Shown: positions 19,012 through 28,061, counted from the stretch's first letter. The stretch: DNA of 64,000 nt from Novosphingobium sp. PP1Y (GCF_000253255.1 NC_015580.1:465001-529000), one strand, 5' to 3'. The notes: generated from the sequence alone by a model not told the origin. Program-made: numbers and translations.

Positions 19012-19425
19012 ATGATCGTTCGCAAGCTCAAGAACATTCGCAAGAGCGACAAGCACGTCAAATCCGAAGGCTGGACCAGCGACCGCCTGTTGCTCAAGGA
19101 TGACGGCATGGGCTTCTCGTTCCACGTCACGACCCTGTACGCCGGCGCGGAACTGCACATGCATTACCAGAACCACCTCGAGGCGGTGCTGATCCTCAAG
19201 GGCACCGGCACGATCGAGGACCTGGGTACCGGCGAGACCCACGAGCTGAAGCCGGGCGTGATGTATGCGCTCAACAACAACGACAAGCACATCGTCCGTC
19301 CCGAGACCGAGATCCTGTGTGCCTGCGTGTTCAACCCGCCCGTCACCGGCCGCGAGGTCCATGACGAGAACGGTGCCTACCCCGCCGATGTCGACGCAGA
19401 GCGCGAACCCGCGCTTTCGGACTGA
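19012..19425 (+). CDS. ectC: L-ectoine synthase
   Basis: A 137-residue cupin that cyclises N-gamma-acetyl-diaminobutyrate to ectoine. The start MIVRKLKNIRKSDKHV is canonical. The metal-binding core includes FHVTTLYAGAELHMHYQNHLEAV and the later NNNDKHIVRPE block. AAGGAAAATAAT gives a strong AT-rich ribosome site. Cytosolic, third gene of the operon, separated from ectB by 70 bp holding a hairpin. Confidence 0.97.
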   Translation: MIVRKLKNIRKSDKHVKSEGWTSDRLLLKDDGMGFSFHVTTLYAGAELHMHYQNHLEAVLILKGTGTIEDLGTGETHELKPGVMYALNNNDKHIVRPETEILCACVFNPPVTGREVHDENGAYPADVDAEREPALSD

Positions 19426-19443
19426 ACGCAGACGGGGGTAGCA

Positions 19444-20358
19444 ATGCAGGACCAATATCCGTCGCGATGCGCCGGGCAGCCCGAGCTGCTCGCGCGTCAC
19501 GAACCTGTCGCGCGGCGTGCCTGGGAACCGGGCGCGCCGCTGACCGCCGAGCAGATCGAGCGGTTCGACCGGGACGGTTATCTCGTACTGGAAAACGTCT
19601 TTTCCGAAGCTGAAATTGCCGCACTCCAGGCCGAGACCGGCCGTCTTCTCTCCCATCCCGCCGGGCTGGAGGACGAGACCGTCATTTCCGAGCCGGACAG
19701 CCGCGAAGTCCGTTCGATTTTTCGCATCCACGGACAGAGCCGGATGATGGAGCGCCTGGCCGCCGACGAGCGGTTGGCGGGCGTCGCCAGCTACCTGCTC
19801 GACGACGAGGTGTACATCCACCAGTCGCGCCTCAACTACAAGCCGGGCTTCAAGGGCAAGGAATTTTTCTGGCACTCGGACTTCGAGACCTGGCACACCG
19901 AAGACGGCATGCCGTCGATGCGCTGCCTGTCGATGTCGGTGCTGCTGGCGGAAAACGATGCCAACAACGGCCCGCTCATGTTGATTCCGGGTTCGCAGCG
20001 GGTCTTCGTCAGCTGCGTCGGGGAGACGCCGGACGATCACTACAAGCACTCGCTGCGCAAGCAGGAGTTCGGCGTGCCCGATGAGTACAGCCTGGCCGAA
20101 CTGGCCCACAGGCACGGCATCGATGCGCCTACCGGCAAGCCCGGCACGGTGATCCTGTTCGACTGCAACACCATGCATGGCTCGAACGGCAACATCACGC
20201 CGTTTCCCCGTTCCAATGCATTCTTCGTATTCAACGCGGTGAGCAATCGCCTCGTTGCTCCTTTCGGCGCGGAGAAGCCCCGCCCCGATTTCATTGCTGC
20301 CCGCAAGGTCGAGCCGATCCGGCCGGTCTCGGGCGAACTCATGGGAGTTGCCGCATGA
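19444..20358 (+). CDS. ectD: Ectoine hydroxylase
   Basis: A 304-residue Fe(II)/2-oxoglutarate dioxygenase that makes 5-hydroxyectoine. Iron ligands are His144 and Asp146 (FFWHSDFETWHTEDGMP, the EctD signature) and His245 (NTMHGSNGN). The N-terminal AEQIERFDRDGYLVL is typical. It starts 18 bp after ectC and shares an ATGA overlap with the aspartokinase gene. Its presence predicts that the cell accumulates hydroxyectoine as well as ectoine under salt or heat stress. Confidence 0.96.
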   Translation: MQDQYPSRCAGQPELLARHEPVARRAWEPGAPLTAEQIERFDRDGYLVLENVFSEAEIAALQAETGRLLSHPAGLEDETVISEPDSREVRSIFRIHGQSRMMERLAADERLAGVASYLLDDEVYIHQSRLNYKPGFKGKEFFWHSDFETWHTEDGMPSMRCLSMSVLLAENDANNGPLMLIPGSQRVFVSCVGETPDDHYKHSLRKQEFGVPDEYSLAELAHRHGIDAPTGKPGTVILFDCNTMHGSNGNITPFPRSNAFFVFNAVSNRLVAPFGAEKPRPDFIAARKVEPIRPVSGELMGVAA

Positions 20359-21797
20359 CTGCAGCCCATAGCGTCGAGAAAATCGGCGGTACCTCGATGG
20401 CCGCCACCTCTACCGTCTTCGACAATGTCCTCATCGCGGGACGCGAAGGCGCCGAGCTGTACAATCGCATCTTCGTCGTTTCGGCCTATGCCGGAATGAC
20501 CGACCTCTTGCTCGAGCACAAGAAGTCGGGCGAGGCGGGCGTCTATGCCCACTTCTCGGCCAACGATGTCGAAGGTGGCTGGCAGGATGCGCTCGCCCGC
20601 GTGCGCGACGCCATGCATGAGCGCAATGCGCAGATGTTCGTCAGGCCGGAGAGCCTGCGCGAGGCGAACCGCTTCGTCGACGACCGTGTTGCCGCGCTCG
20701 ATGCCTGCCTCGACGATCTCGACCGCCTGCGCTCGCATGGCCGGTTCTGTCTCAAGGAGCAAATGGTCACCGTGCGCGAAATGCTTGCCGGCCTCGGCGA
20801 AGCGCATTCCGCGCACTCGACTGCGCTGCTGCTGCGCGACCGGGGCGTGAACGCGGTCTTCGTCGACCTCACCACCTGGAACCATGACGAGCTTGCCAGC
20901 CTCGACGACCAGATCCTCAAGGCGCTCGAGCCGATCGACCTGGCGACGCAGATGCCGATCGTCACCGGCTATGCCGGCTGCGAAGGCGGCATGGTGCGCC
21001 GCTATGCCCGCGGCTATTCGGAAATGACCTTCTCGCGCATCGCGGTGCTGACCGAGGCGCGGGAGGCGATCATCCACAAGGAGTTCCACCTTTCCAGCGC
21101 CGACCCCAAGCTCGTCGGCACCGGCAAGGCCCGCAAGATCGGCCGCACCAACTACGATGTGGCCGACCAGCTCGCGAACCTGGGCATGGAAGCGATCCAC
21201 CCGCGCGCGGGCCGCGGCCTGCGCCAGTCGGAAATCCCGCTGCGCGTGCGCAACACCTTCGACCGCGAGGACGAAGGCACGCTCATCCGCGGCAACTATG
21301 TGTCCGACAAGCCGCGTGTAGAGATCGTCACCGGGCTCCAGACCGTCCACGCCCTGCAGTTCTTCGAGCAGGACATGGTCGGCGAGAAGGGCTACGACGC
21401 CGCGATCCTCGAAACCCTCACCAAGCACGGGGCGTGGATCGTCAGCAAGAGCTCGAACGCCAACACGATCACCCATTACCTGAGCGGTATCGCCGCAGCG
21501 AAGATGGAGCGTATCGTTACCGACCTCGAGCGTGCCTATCCGGGTGCGGTAATCACTTCGCAGCCGGTGGCGATGGTTTCGGCGATCGGCAGCGACCTGT
21601 CCGAACCGGGCCTCGTCCCCCACGCGCTTGCGGCCTTGATGGACGCCGAAGTGGACGTGCTCGCGATGCAGCACCAGATCCGCAACGTCGACCTACAGTT
21701 CATCATCCACTCACACGATTTCGACGCGGCGATCCGCGCTCTCCACGGGGCGCTCGTCGAGGACGCCGGACGACTGGGCCAGCGCGCCGCAGCCTGA
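20355..21797 (+). CDS. ask: Ectoine-cluster aspartate kinase
   Basis: A 480-residue aspartokinase of the Ask_Ect type. It phosphorylates aspartate to feed aspartate semialdehyde into ectoine synthesis, and the type is usually insensitive to end-product inhibition. It has the variant N-terminal nucleotide loop VEKIGGTSMA, VTGYAGCEGGMVRRYARGYSEMTF, and C-terminal ACT-like segments. The start overlaps the ectD stop (ATGA). It converges with the sensor kinase gene, with only 13 bp between the stops and no terminator. Confidence 0.95.
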   Translation: MTAAHSVEKIGGTSMAATSTVFDNVLIAGREGAELYNRIFVVSAYAGMTDLLLEHKKSGEAGVYAHFSANDVEGGWQDALARVRDAMHERNAQMFVRPESLREANRFVDDRVAALDACLDDLDRLRSHGRFCLKEQMVTVREMLAGLGEAHSAHSTALLLRDRGVNAVFVDLTTWNHDELASLDDQILKALEPIDLATQMPIVTGYAGCEGGMVRRYARGYSEMTFSRIAVLTEAREAIIHKEFHLSSADPKLVGTGKARKIGRTNYDVADQLANLGMEAIHPRAGRGLRQSEIPLRVRNTFDREDEGTLIRGNYVSDKPRVEIVTGLQTVHALQFFEQDMVGEKGYDAAILETLTKHGAWIVSKSSNANTITHYLSGIAAAKMERIVTDLERAYPGAVITSQPVAMVSAIGSDLSEPGLVPHALAALMDAEVDVLAMQHQIRNVDLQFIIHSHDFDAAIRALHGALVEDAGRLGQRAAA

Positions 21798-21810
21798 CGG
21801 GCTCTGCCTG

Positions 21811-23166
21811 TCAGGGCGGCGGGCTGGGCACTTCCAGTCGGGCGATCAATCCGCCGCCCGGCGCAGCGGCGAACGAGAGCCCGCCGTGGAAGCGCATCAT
21901 CAGCCGGTGCGCCGTGGGAATACCCAGACCGAAGCCCCTCGTGTCGCGCTGACGGGCTTCGTCGAGACGGAAGAAAGGGTCGAGGATCGCCTCGAAATAG
22001 TCGGGCGGGATCCCCGGCCCTTCGTCTTCGATAATCACCGCGTGACGCCCGTTCTCTTCCACCAGTGAAACTCGGGCCCGCTTGCCGAAGTGCACAGCGT
22101 TCTCGACGAGGGCGCATACGGCGAGCGCCAGCGGCTCACGGTAGGTGCGCGCGGTGGAACGACCGTGCATTTCCAGGCTCGCGCGGTTGCCGAACCCGGC
22201 GAGGAGGTCGGCGAGATACGACGCAAGGTCGATGCTCTCTGGCTCAGCGGAGAGGTGCTGCGCGCGCAGGAAGCGCTGCAGCGAGGCCAGCAGGTCTTCC
22301 ATTTCATCGACGCTCTCGCGCATCAGCGCGGCGATTTCCGGATCGTCGATCAGGTCGCTGGCGACTTTCTGGCGTGATAGCGGTGTGCGCAAATCGTGGC
22401 TGATCGCCTCGAAGGAAAGCGCCTGGTCGCGCAGCAGGCGTTCGATGCGCGCCTGCATGACGTTCATGGCATGGCCCAGATTGCGCAAGTCCTTGGGGCC
22501 GCCTTCGCGGATCGGCACCTGCCGTCCCTGACCGATCGCTTCGGCGGCATCGGCCAGCCGTCGCAGCGGGCGCGTCAGCAGATGCAGCGCGCCCAGGCCC
22601 AGCGCCAGGCAGGCAAGCGTCGTCGCCAGTGTCAGCGCGGTAGCGCGCAGGGCGACCGGCCACATCGAACTGATGTCGCGCGAGCGGAAGTTGAGCCAGC
22701 CCTTCTCGCCCAGCCGGATCGAGCCGATCAGGTCCCGTCCGCCGCCGGACGCGCGCGTCGTTGCAAGGTTCAGCGAACGATTGGCGAGTGAGGGCTCCCA
22801 TTCCACGATGCGCGCGGCAATCGCCATGAGCGCGGCATCGCCCGTCGGCGCGGCGACCAGCGGAGCCGTTGCCACCCGGGCGGAGAGGTGCCGCGTCGTC
22901 ATGCTCTCGGCAAGGCGCGAGGGATCGAGCGCATTCACCCTGTCGCTCACCACCAGCAGCTCGGCCACGCGCCGTGCATGATCGTCGCGAAGCGTCTGGC
23001 GATCGATCGCGCTGTAGAACAGCAGGCTCGCGCCCAGCTGCACCAGTGCAAGGACGAGGAACACGACCGCCACGTAGGCTGCAAGACGGGTAGGGACTGG
23101 GCGGGCCACTGATCTCGATCCTCTCTCGGCCGGGCCGCCTTTTGCGCGGCTACCGATGCTTGTCAT
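21811..23166 (-). CDS. Sensor histidine kinase (orphan)
   Basis: A 451-residue membrane kinase. One membrane segment lies near residues 30-52, then a periplasmic sensor of about 110 residues, a second segment (ATTLACLALGLGALHLL), HAMP, the phospho-acceptor His257 (AISHDLRTPLSR), N box (ALVENAVHFG), G1 (DEGPGIP) and G2 (GFGLGIP). No response regulator gene is adjacent. The start is ambiguous: ATG at 23166 is chosen; the frame runs on upstream through the tRNA, which is an artefact. It faces the ectoine operon, so an osmotic or envelope signal is conceivable. Confidence 0.87.
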   Translation of the reverse strand: MTSIGSRAKGGPAERGSRSVARPVPTRLAAYVAVVFLVLALVQLGASLLFYSAIDRQTLRDDHARRVAELLVVSDRVNALDPSRLAESMTTRHLSARVATAPLVAAPTGDAALMAIAARIVEWEPSLANRSLNLATTRASGGGRDLIGSIRLGEKGWLNFRSRDISSMWPVALRATALTLATTLACLALGLGALHLLTRPLRRLADAAEAIGQGRQVPIREGGPKDLRNLGHAMNVMQARIERLLRDQALSFEAISHDLRTPLSRQKVASDLIDDPEIAALMRESVDEMEDLLASLQRFLRAQHLSAEPESIDLASYLADLLAGFGNRASLEMHGRSTARTYREPLALAVCALVENAVHFGKRARVSLVEENGRHAVIIEDEGPGIPPDYFEAILDPFFRLDEARQRDTRGFGLGIPTAHRLMMRFHGGLSFAAAPGGGLIARLEVPSPPP

Positions 23167-23315
23167 GTGCTGGCTTCCACCCCGCGCCATGCAGGTCAAT
23201 CGCCAAGCGCGGCCAGCAACGATTTGAAACCCGGCGAACGTCCGACGCGCCGGAAACGAAACCTCCGGTTGACGAGCGGTCATTTTCGCGTAAAGGCCCG
23301 GGGCTCCGGCAGGCC

Positions 23316-23391
23316 GGGCGGTTAGCTCAGTTGGTAGAGCATCTCGTTTACACCGAGAGGGTCGGGGGTTCGAGCCCCTCACCGCCCACCA
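23316..23391 (+). tRNA. tRNA-Val (anticodon TAC)
   Basis: A 76-base tRNA with encoded CCA (23389-23391). The acceptor stem GGGCGGT pairs with ACCGCCC at 23381-23387; the anticodon stem TCTCG/CGAGA encloses the loop TTTACAC, giving anticodon TAC. The TTCGAGC T-loop is standard. It lies between the sensor kinase and the tlpA-like gene; no integrase or duplicated 3' end was seen nearby. Confidence 0.97.
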
Positions 23392-23524
23392 TTTTCCTCA
23401 AGTCTCAGTTCATCGCGCGGTGCCGTTGGCACGCTGTCCATGCTGCTCGTCTTGGTGGGGCAGGAGGAGGTGGTCAGCCCGGAAGGCTGATGGCGCAGGG
23501 CCTTCTCCTCCCTCCGCCGAGAGC

Positions 23525-24109
23525 CTACTTGGCCTCGGCGATCAGCTTGAGCGCCTCCGGGCTCGTCCAGTCGTTGCCGCCGGTGTAGCGCCAGACTTCC
23601 TTGCCCTTGCTGTCGAACAGCACCGTCACCGGCAAGTTGCCGCCATACTGGAAGCCGAGGTCGCCGTTGTCGTCGACCCATGGCTGGATATGGTCCAGCT
23701 TGCGGCGGCGCAGGATTTCCACGGCCTTGTCCGATTGGCCCATGTCCTGCGAGATCGGCAGGACGGCGACGCCGGTCTCGTCCTCGCGGGCGATCAGGGC
23801 GTTCAGCGTCGGCATTTCCTCGATGCAGGGCGCACACCAGGTGGCCCACAGGTTGATCAGCAGCGGCTTGCCCCTGAACGAGGCAAGGTCGAGCGTTTCG
23901 CCGGTATTGTCGACCAGCGTGATTACCGGCATCGGATCGCCCTTGTGCGAGCGATCCAGCTTTTTCGAGGCGGCCTGGGCCGGCGCGGCAGATTCGGCAG
24001 GCGCCTGCGAAGCCTGCGGTTGCGACTCCCCTTCGCTTTGCCTATCGCAGCCCGCGGCCAGCAGGGCGCCAGTAAGGACGAGACACTTGAGCGATCGGGA
24101 AGACAGCAA
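23525..24109 (-). CDS. TlpA-like thiol-disulfide reductase lipoprotein
   Basis: A 194-residue thioredoxin-fold protein. A lipobox LLAAGC places the lipid-modified cysteine at residue 21, followed by an Ala/Pro-rich linker and a TlpA domain with WCAPC (Cys92, Cys95). It should act as a periplasmic reductant, for example in cytochrome c or oxidase maturation. No ATG fits: TTG at 24109 is preceded by GGAG nine bases upstream and gives a proper signal peptide. This start is one base away from the divergent argH region, so the 5' ends of the two genes overlap in their leaders. Confidence 0.88.
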   Translation of the reverse strand: MLSSRSLKCLVLTGALLAAGCDRQSEGESQPQASQAPAESAAPAQAASKKLDRSHKGDPMPVITLVDNTGETLDLASFRGKPLLINLWATWCAPCIEEMPTLNALIAREDETGVAVLPISQDMGQSDKAVEILRRRKLDHIQPWVDDNGDLGFQYGGNLPVTVLFDSKGKEVWRYTGGNDWTSPEALKLIAEAK

Positions 24110-24128
24110 GATGGGAGGCTCCAACCAG

Positions 24129-25502
24129 ATGTGGGGCGGACGGTTCGAAGGTGGACCGTCGGCAATCATGCGCGAGATAAATGCCTCGATCCCCTTCGAC
24201 AAGGCATTGTGGCGTCAGGATATCGCCGCCAGCAAGGCGCACGTCGCCATGCTGGGTGCCTGCGGCATCGTCGCGGGCGAGGACGCGGTGCTGATTTCCG
24301 AGGGGCTGGACAAGGTCGCGGCCGAGTACGAGGCGAACGGCGTGCCCGAGGACTGGGACCTCGAGGACATCCACATGACGACCGAATCGCGCCTCACCGA
24401 GTTGATCGGCCCGGCGGCGGGTCGCCTGCACACGGCGCGTTCGCGCAACGACCAGGTGGCGACCGATTTCCGCCTGTGGGTGCGCGACTCCATCGACCAG
24501 ATCGACGCCGGTCTGGAGGCGCTGCAGGTCGCGCTCGTCACCCGCGCCGGTGAGCATGCCGATTCGATCATGCCCGGCTTCACCCACCTGCAGACCGCGC
24601 AGCCGGTTACCCTGGGCCATCACCTGATGGCCTACTACGAGATGATCTCGCGCGATCGTTCGCGCTTCGCCGATGCCCGCAAGCGGATGAACCGCAGCCC
24701 GCTCGGCTCGGCGGCGCTGGCCGGGACCGGCTTTCCGATCGACCGCAAGATGACCGCTCAGGCGCTGGGCTTCGATGCGCCGACCGACAACAGTCTCGAT
24801 TCGGTGTCCGACCGCGACTTTGCGCTCGACTACCTGATGGCGGCCTCGCAGTGCTCGCTGCACCTCTCGCGTCTGGCGGAGGAATTCATCATCTGGGCGA
24901 GCCAGCCCTTCGGCTTCGTGGCTCTGCCCGATGCCTTGTCGACCGGCAGCTCGATCATGCCGCAGAAGAAGAACCCGGACGCCGCCGAACTGGTGCGCGG
25001 CCATGCCGGTCGCATCACCGGCTGCCTGACTGCGCTGATGATGACGATGAAGGGCCTGCCGCTCGCCTATTCGAAGGACATGCAGGACGACAAGCCACCG
25101 GTCTTCGAGGCCGCCAGCCTGCTGGCGCTGTCGGTCGCGGCGATGACCGGGATGGTCGCCGACACCAGATTCCGCACCGACCGCATGCGCGGCGCGGCCG
25201 AGCTGGGCTTTGCCACGGCCACCGACCTTGCCGACTGGCTGGTGCGCGAGGGCAACATTCCCTTCCGCGAGGCGCATCACATAACCGGCGCTGCGGTCAA
25301 GCTCGCCGAAACGCGCGGGTTGGCGCTGGACCAGTTGCCGCTCTCCGACCTGAAAGAGATCGACAGCCGCATCGACGAGCGCGTATTCAAGGCGCTCTCG
25401 GTCGAGGCTTCGGTCGCCGCGCGCAATTCGCACGGCGGCACCGCACCCGATCAGGTTCGCCTGCGCGTGGCCGAGGCCCGGTCCGCGCTCGGTCTGGAGT
25501 AA
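24129..25502 (+). CDS. argH: Argininosuccinate lyase
   Basis: A 457-residue lyase that splits argininosuccinate to arginine and fumarate, the last arginine step. Family motifs: MWGGRF start, the central THLQTAQPVTLGHH block, and the fumarase-superfamily signature GSSIMPQKKNPD. The ATG at 24129 follows GGGAGG by ten bases and gives the exact family length; an ATG at 24111 would add six residues. First of a tight run argH, small lipoprotein gene, lysA, siroheme gene. Confidence 0.96.
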   Translation: MWGGRFEGGPSAIMREINASIPFDKALWRQDIAASKAHVAMLGACGIVAGEDAVLISEGLDKVAAEYEANGVPEDWDLEDIHMTTESRLTELIGPAAGRLHTARSRNDQVATDFRLWVRDSIDQIDAGLEALQVALVTRAGEHADSIMPGFTHLQTAQPVTLGHHLMAYYEMISRDRSRFADARKRMNRSPLGSAALAGTGFPIDRKMTAQALGFDAPTDNSLDSVSDRDFALDYLMAASQCSLHLSRLAEEFIIWASQPFGFVALPDALSTGSSIMPQKKNPDAAELVRGHAGRITGCLTALMMTMKGLPLAYSKDMQDDKPPVFEAASLLALSVAAMTGMVADTRFRTDRMRGAAELGFATATDLADWLVREGNIPFREAHHITGAAVKLAETRGLALDQLPLSDLKEIDSRIDERVFKALSVEASVAARNSHGGTAPDQVRLRVAEARSALGLE

Positions 25503-25509
25503 GTCTACC

Positions 25510-25749
25510 TTGCGCAAGCTCATCCCGCTCGTTCTCGTTCTTGCGCTGGTTGCCTGCGGCCAGCGCAAGGGGCTGTCGCTGCGGGAAGGGCAGCAATTGC
25601 CGCCCGCGCCCTATGGCCGTGCGGAAAGGCCGACATCGGACGAACTGCTCAATCCGCCGACCCTGGCGATCCCCGAGCGCAGCGTCGAACTGCGCACCCG
25701 ATCCGAGGAACGCGAGGACGATCCCTACGATCTCCCGCCGCCCGAATAA
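25510..25749 (+). CDS. Small predicted lipoprotein
   Basis: A 79-residue protein with signal sequence and lipobox ALVACG (lipidated Cys near residue 17), then a short Pro/Arg/Glu-rich chain ending DLPPPE. Start is TTG at 25510, seven bases after the argH stop. Similar short lipoprotein genes commonly sit between argH and lysA in proteobacteria (YifL-like), so the position supports it as a real gene. No function is known. Confidence 0.8.
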   Translation: MRKLIPLVLVLALVACGQRKGLSLREGQQLPPAPYGRAERPTSDELLNPPTLAIPERSVELRTRSEEREDDPYDLPPPE

Positions 25750-25767
25750 GCCCCTGACAGGACAACA

Positions 25768-27033
25768 ATGGACCATTTCGAACTGAAGAACGGCGCGCTT
25801 CACGCCGAGGACGTGCCGCTCGAAACGATCGCGCGCGAAGTCGGCACGCCGGTCTACGTCTATTCGCGCGCCACGCTGACGCGCCATGCCCGCGTCTTTC
25901 GCGAGGCGCTTTCGGCCCTGCCCAGCGTGCACATCGCCTTTGCCGTCAAATCCAACCCCAACCTGGCCGTACTGCATCTGCTGGCCAGCGAAGGCTACGG
26001 TGCCGACGTAGTGTCGGAAGGCGAGATGCGCCGGGCCCTGGCCGCGGGCATCCCGGCCCGTGACATCGTCTTTTCCGGCGTCGGCAAGTCGAAGCGTGAG
26101 CTCAAGGCAGCGGTCGAGGCGGGCATCGGGCAGTTCAACCTCGAGAGCGAGGAAGAAGGCGTCGAGCTGGCGCAAATCGCCGCGGCGCTGGGCAAGCGGG
26201 CCTCCTGCGCGCTGCGCGTGAATCCCAATGTCGATGCCAGGACCCACGCCAAGATCTCGACCGGCAAGGCCGAGAACAAGTTCGGCGTCGCCTATGACGT
26301 GGCCGCCGGCATCTACGCCCGCCTCGCCGGATTGCCCGGCCTGCAGATGCGCGGCCTTGCCGTGCACATCGGCAGCCAGATCAGCGACCTCGAACCCTCG
26401 CGCCAGGCCTTCATCAAGATGGGCGCGCTGATGGAGACGATCCGGGCCGAAGGCCACGAAGTCACGCACATGGACCTCGGCGGCGGCCTGGGCGTGCCCT
26501 ACAAGGTGGGCGAAAGCCTGCCCACGCCCGATGACTACGGGCGCATGGTCCACGATGTGGCGAAGGACTGGGGCGTCACCCTGATGTTCGAACCGGGCCG
26601 CGTCATCACCGGCAATTCCGGTGTGCTCGTGACCGAGGTGATCCGGGTGAAGCAGGGCGCGTCGAACCCCTTCGTGGTGGTCGATGCGGCGATGAACGAC
26701 CTCGCCCGTCCGGCGATGTACGATGCCTGGCACGATTTCGCGGCGGTCAACCCGACCGGCGCGACGATGGTTGCGAACATCGTTGGCCCGATCTGCGAAA
26801 GCTCCGACACTTTCGCCATGGGGCGCGAGATCGATGCAGTGAAGGCAGGCGATTTCGGCGTGTTCCGCACTGCCGGTGCCTACGGCGCGACGATGGCCAA
26901 TACCTACAACAGCCGTGCGCTGGTGCCCGAGGTGATGGTCGACGGCGAGAAGTGGGGCCTTGTCGCCAACCGCATCGAGCCTGAGACCATCCTGGCCGCC
27001 GAACGCGTGCCGGATTGGCTGAAGCAGGCGTAA
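25768..27033 (+). CDS. lysA: Diaminopimelate decarboxylase
   Basis: A 421-residue PLP enzyme, last step of lysine synthesis. The PLP lysine is in FAVKSNPN (near residue 55). The glycine-rich phosphate-binding block DLGGGLGVPY and the C-terminal VGPICESSDTF with the catalytic cysteine, followed by GAYGATMANTYNSR, are all present. It begins 18 bp after the small lipoprotein gene. Confidence 0.97.
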   Translation: MDHFELKNGALHAEDVPLETIAREVGTPVYVYSRATLTRHARVFREALSALPSVHIAFAVKSNPNLAVLHLLASEGYGADVVSEGEMRRALAAGIPARDIVFSGVGKSKRELKAAVEAGIGQFNLESEEEGVELAQIAAALGKRASCALRVNPNVDARTHAKISTGKAENKFGVAYDVAAGIYARLAGLPGLQMRGLAVHIGSQISDLEPSRQAFIKMGALMETIRAEGHEVTHMDLGGGLGVPYKVGESLPTPDDYGRMVHDVAKDWGVTLMFEPGRVITGNSGVLVTEVIRVKQGASNPFVVVDAAMNDLARPAMYDAWHDFAAVNPTGATMVANIVGPICESSDTFAMGREIDAVKAGDFGVFRTAGAYGATMANTYNSRALVPEVMVDGEKWGLVANRIEPETILAAERVPDWLKQA

Positions 27034-27053
27034 TTGCGCGGAGTGGTCCGAAG

Positions 27054-27851
27054 ATGATCGAAACCCTTCCCCTGTTCCACCGTATCGCCGGCCAGCCGGT
27101 GGTGGTGCTGGGCGTGGGGGATGCGGCCGAGGCAAAGCGGCGGCTGGTCGAGCGGGCGGGCGGCATCGTCGTCGACGACCTGCAGGAAGGGATCGACAAG
27201 GGTGCGCGGCTCGCCTTCATCGCCCATGAGGACGAGACAGCGGCACAAGGCGACACGGTTCGTGCGCGCTGTGCGGGATTGCTGGTGAATGCCACCGATC
27301 GTCCGGCGCTGTGCGACTTTACCGTCCCCTCGATCCTCGATCGCTCGCCGGTTCTCGTCGCCATCGGGACGGGCGGCGCTTCAGCGGGCCTCGCCAAGCA
27401 GCTGCGGCTGCGCCTGGAAGTGCTGTTGCCGCAGTCGCTCGGAGCGCTTGCAAAGGCGCTGGGCGCCGCCCGGGCTGCCTTGCGTGGGCGCTTCCCCGAT
27501 GCCGGAGATCGCCGCCGCGCGCTCGATGCCGCGCTCGGCTCGGGCGGACCGCTGGACCCGCTCGACGAAGCCAGCGCCGGCAGGATCGACGACTGGCTCT
27601 CGGCAGCCGGTCAGGAGCGGGTGGGCGTGGTGGAGATCGTCCTGCACAGTGACGATCCGGAGGACCTGACTTTGCGTCAGGCGCGCCTCTTGGGATCGGC
27701 CGACCTGATCGCCTACGAAACCGAAGTTCCCCGCGCGGTGCTGGACCGTGCCCGCGCCGATGCCACGCGGGTCATGGTCGCGACGGGCGAGAGCCCGCGT
27801 ACGGGCGAAGGACTTACAATCCTCCTGCGCATGGCCCCCGGAGCCGACTGA
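27054..27851 (+). CDS. Siroheme synthase-like protein with truncated C-terminus
   Basis: A 265-residue protein. Residues 1 to about 180 match the CysG/Met8 N-terminal half: LPLFHRIAGQPVVVLGVGDAAEAKRR (NAD loop), FIAHED, FTVPSILDRSPVLVAIGTGGASAGLAKQLR. This half oxidises precorrin-2 and inserts iron to make siroheme. Residues about 195-250 resemble only the first 60 residues of the CysG/CobA methyltransferase domain (VVEIVLHSDDPEDLTLRQAR...LIAYE) with the GAGPGD loop lost, so that half is unlikely to methylate. ATG at 27054, 20 bp after the lysA stop. Confidence 0.82.
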   Translation: MIETLPLFHRIAGQPVVVLGVGDAAEAKRRLVERAGGIVVDDLQEGIDKGARLAFIAHEDETAAQGDTVRARCAGLLVNATDRPALCDFTVPSILDRSPVLVAIGTGGASAGLAKQLRLRLEVLLPQSLGALAKALGAARAALRGRFPDAGDRRRALDAALGSGGPLDPLDEASAGRIDDWLSAAGQERVGVVEIVLHSDDPEDLTLRQARLLGSADLIAYETEVPRAVLDRARADATRVMVATGESPRTGEGLTILLRMAPGAD

Positions 27852-28001
27852 GCTGCCCCTCGGGCACAACGCGAGTCGCCCGGACCCCAACCGCGTCTTC
27901 GCCCGGTCAGTAACCCGATCCTAAACATCGTGTCCGGCAGTTAAACTCGGGACGCGTGGTTCTGCGTTATTATTACAATGTTTTAATTGCTCGCAGGGCG
28001 A

Positions 28002-28025
28002 CCGTTAAGCGTAATTTGCTAACGG
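28002..28025. promoter_or_regulatory. Dyad upstream of the 57-residue gene
   Basis: CCGTTA (28002-28007) and TAACGG (28020-28025) are perfect inverted arms 12 bp apart, centred about 48 bp before the small gene at 28062. The stretch before it, 27955-27995, is AT-rich and is the likely promoter. The spacing suits a dimeric repressor, but none is identified. Confidence 0.4.
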
Positions 28026-28061
28026 CGAGGCAGTGCCTGGCCCAATGAGGGACACCACGAC

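Noticed and set aside
23167..23382. N-terminal extension of the sensor kinase reading MRGSNPRPSRCKRD
   Set aside because: This is the translation of the antisense of tRNA-Val, a well-known annotation artefact; the kinase must start downstream of the tRNA.
23316..23391. tRNA-Val as an integration site of a genomic island
   Set aside because: No integrase gene and no repeated tRNA 3' end seen; neighbours are ordinary chromosomal genes.
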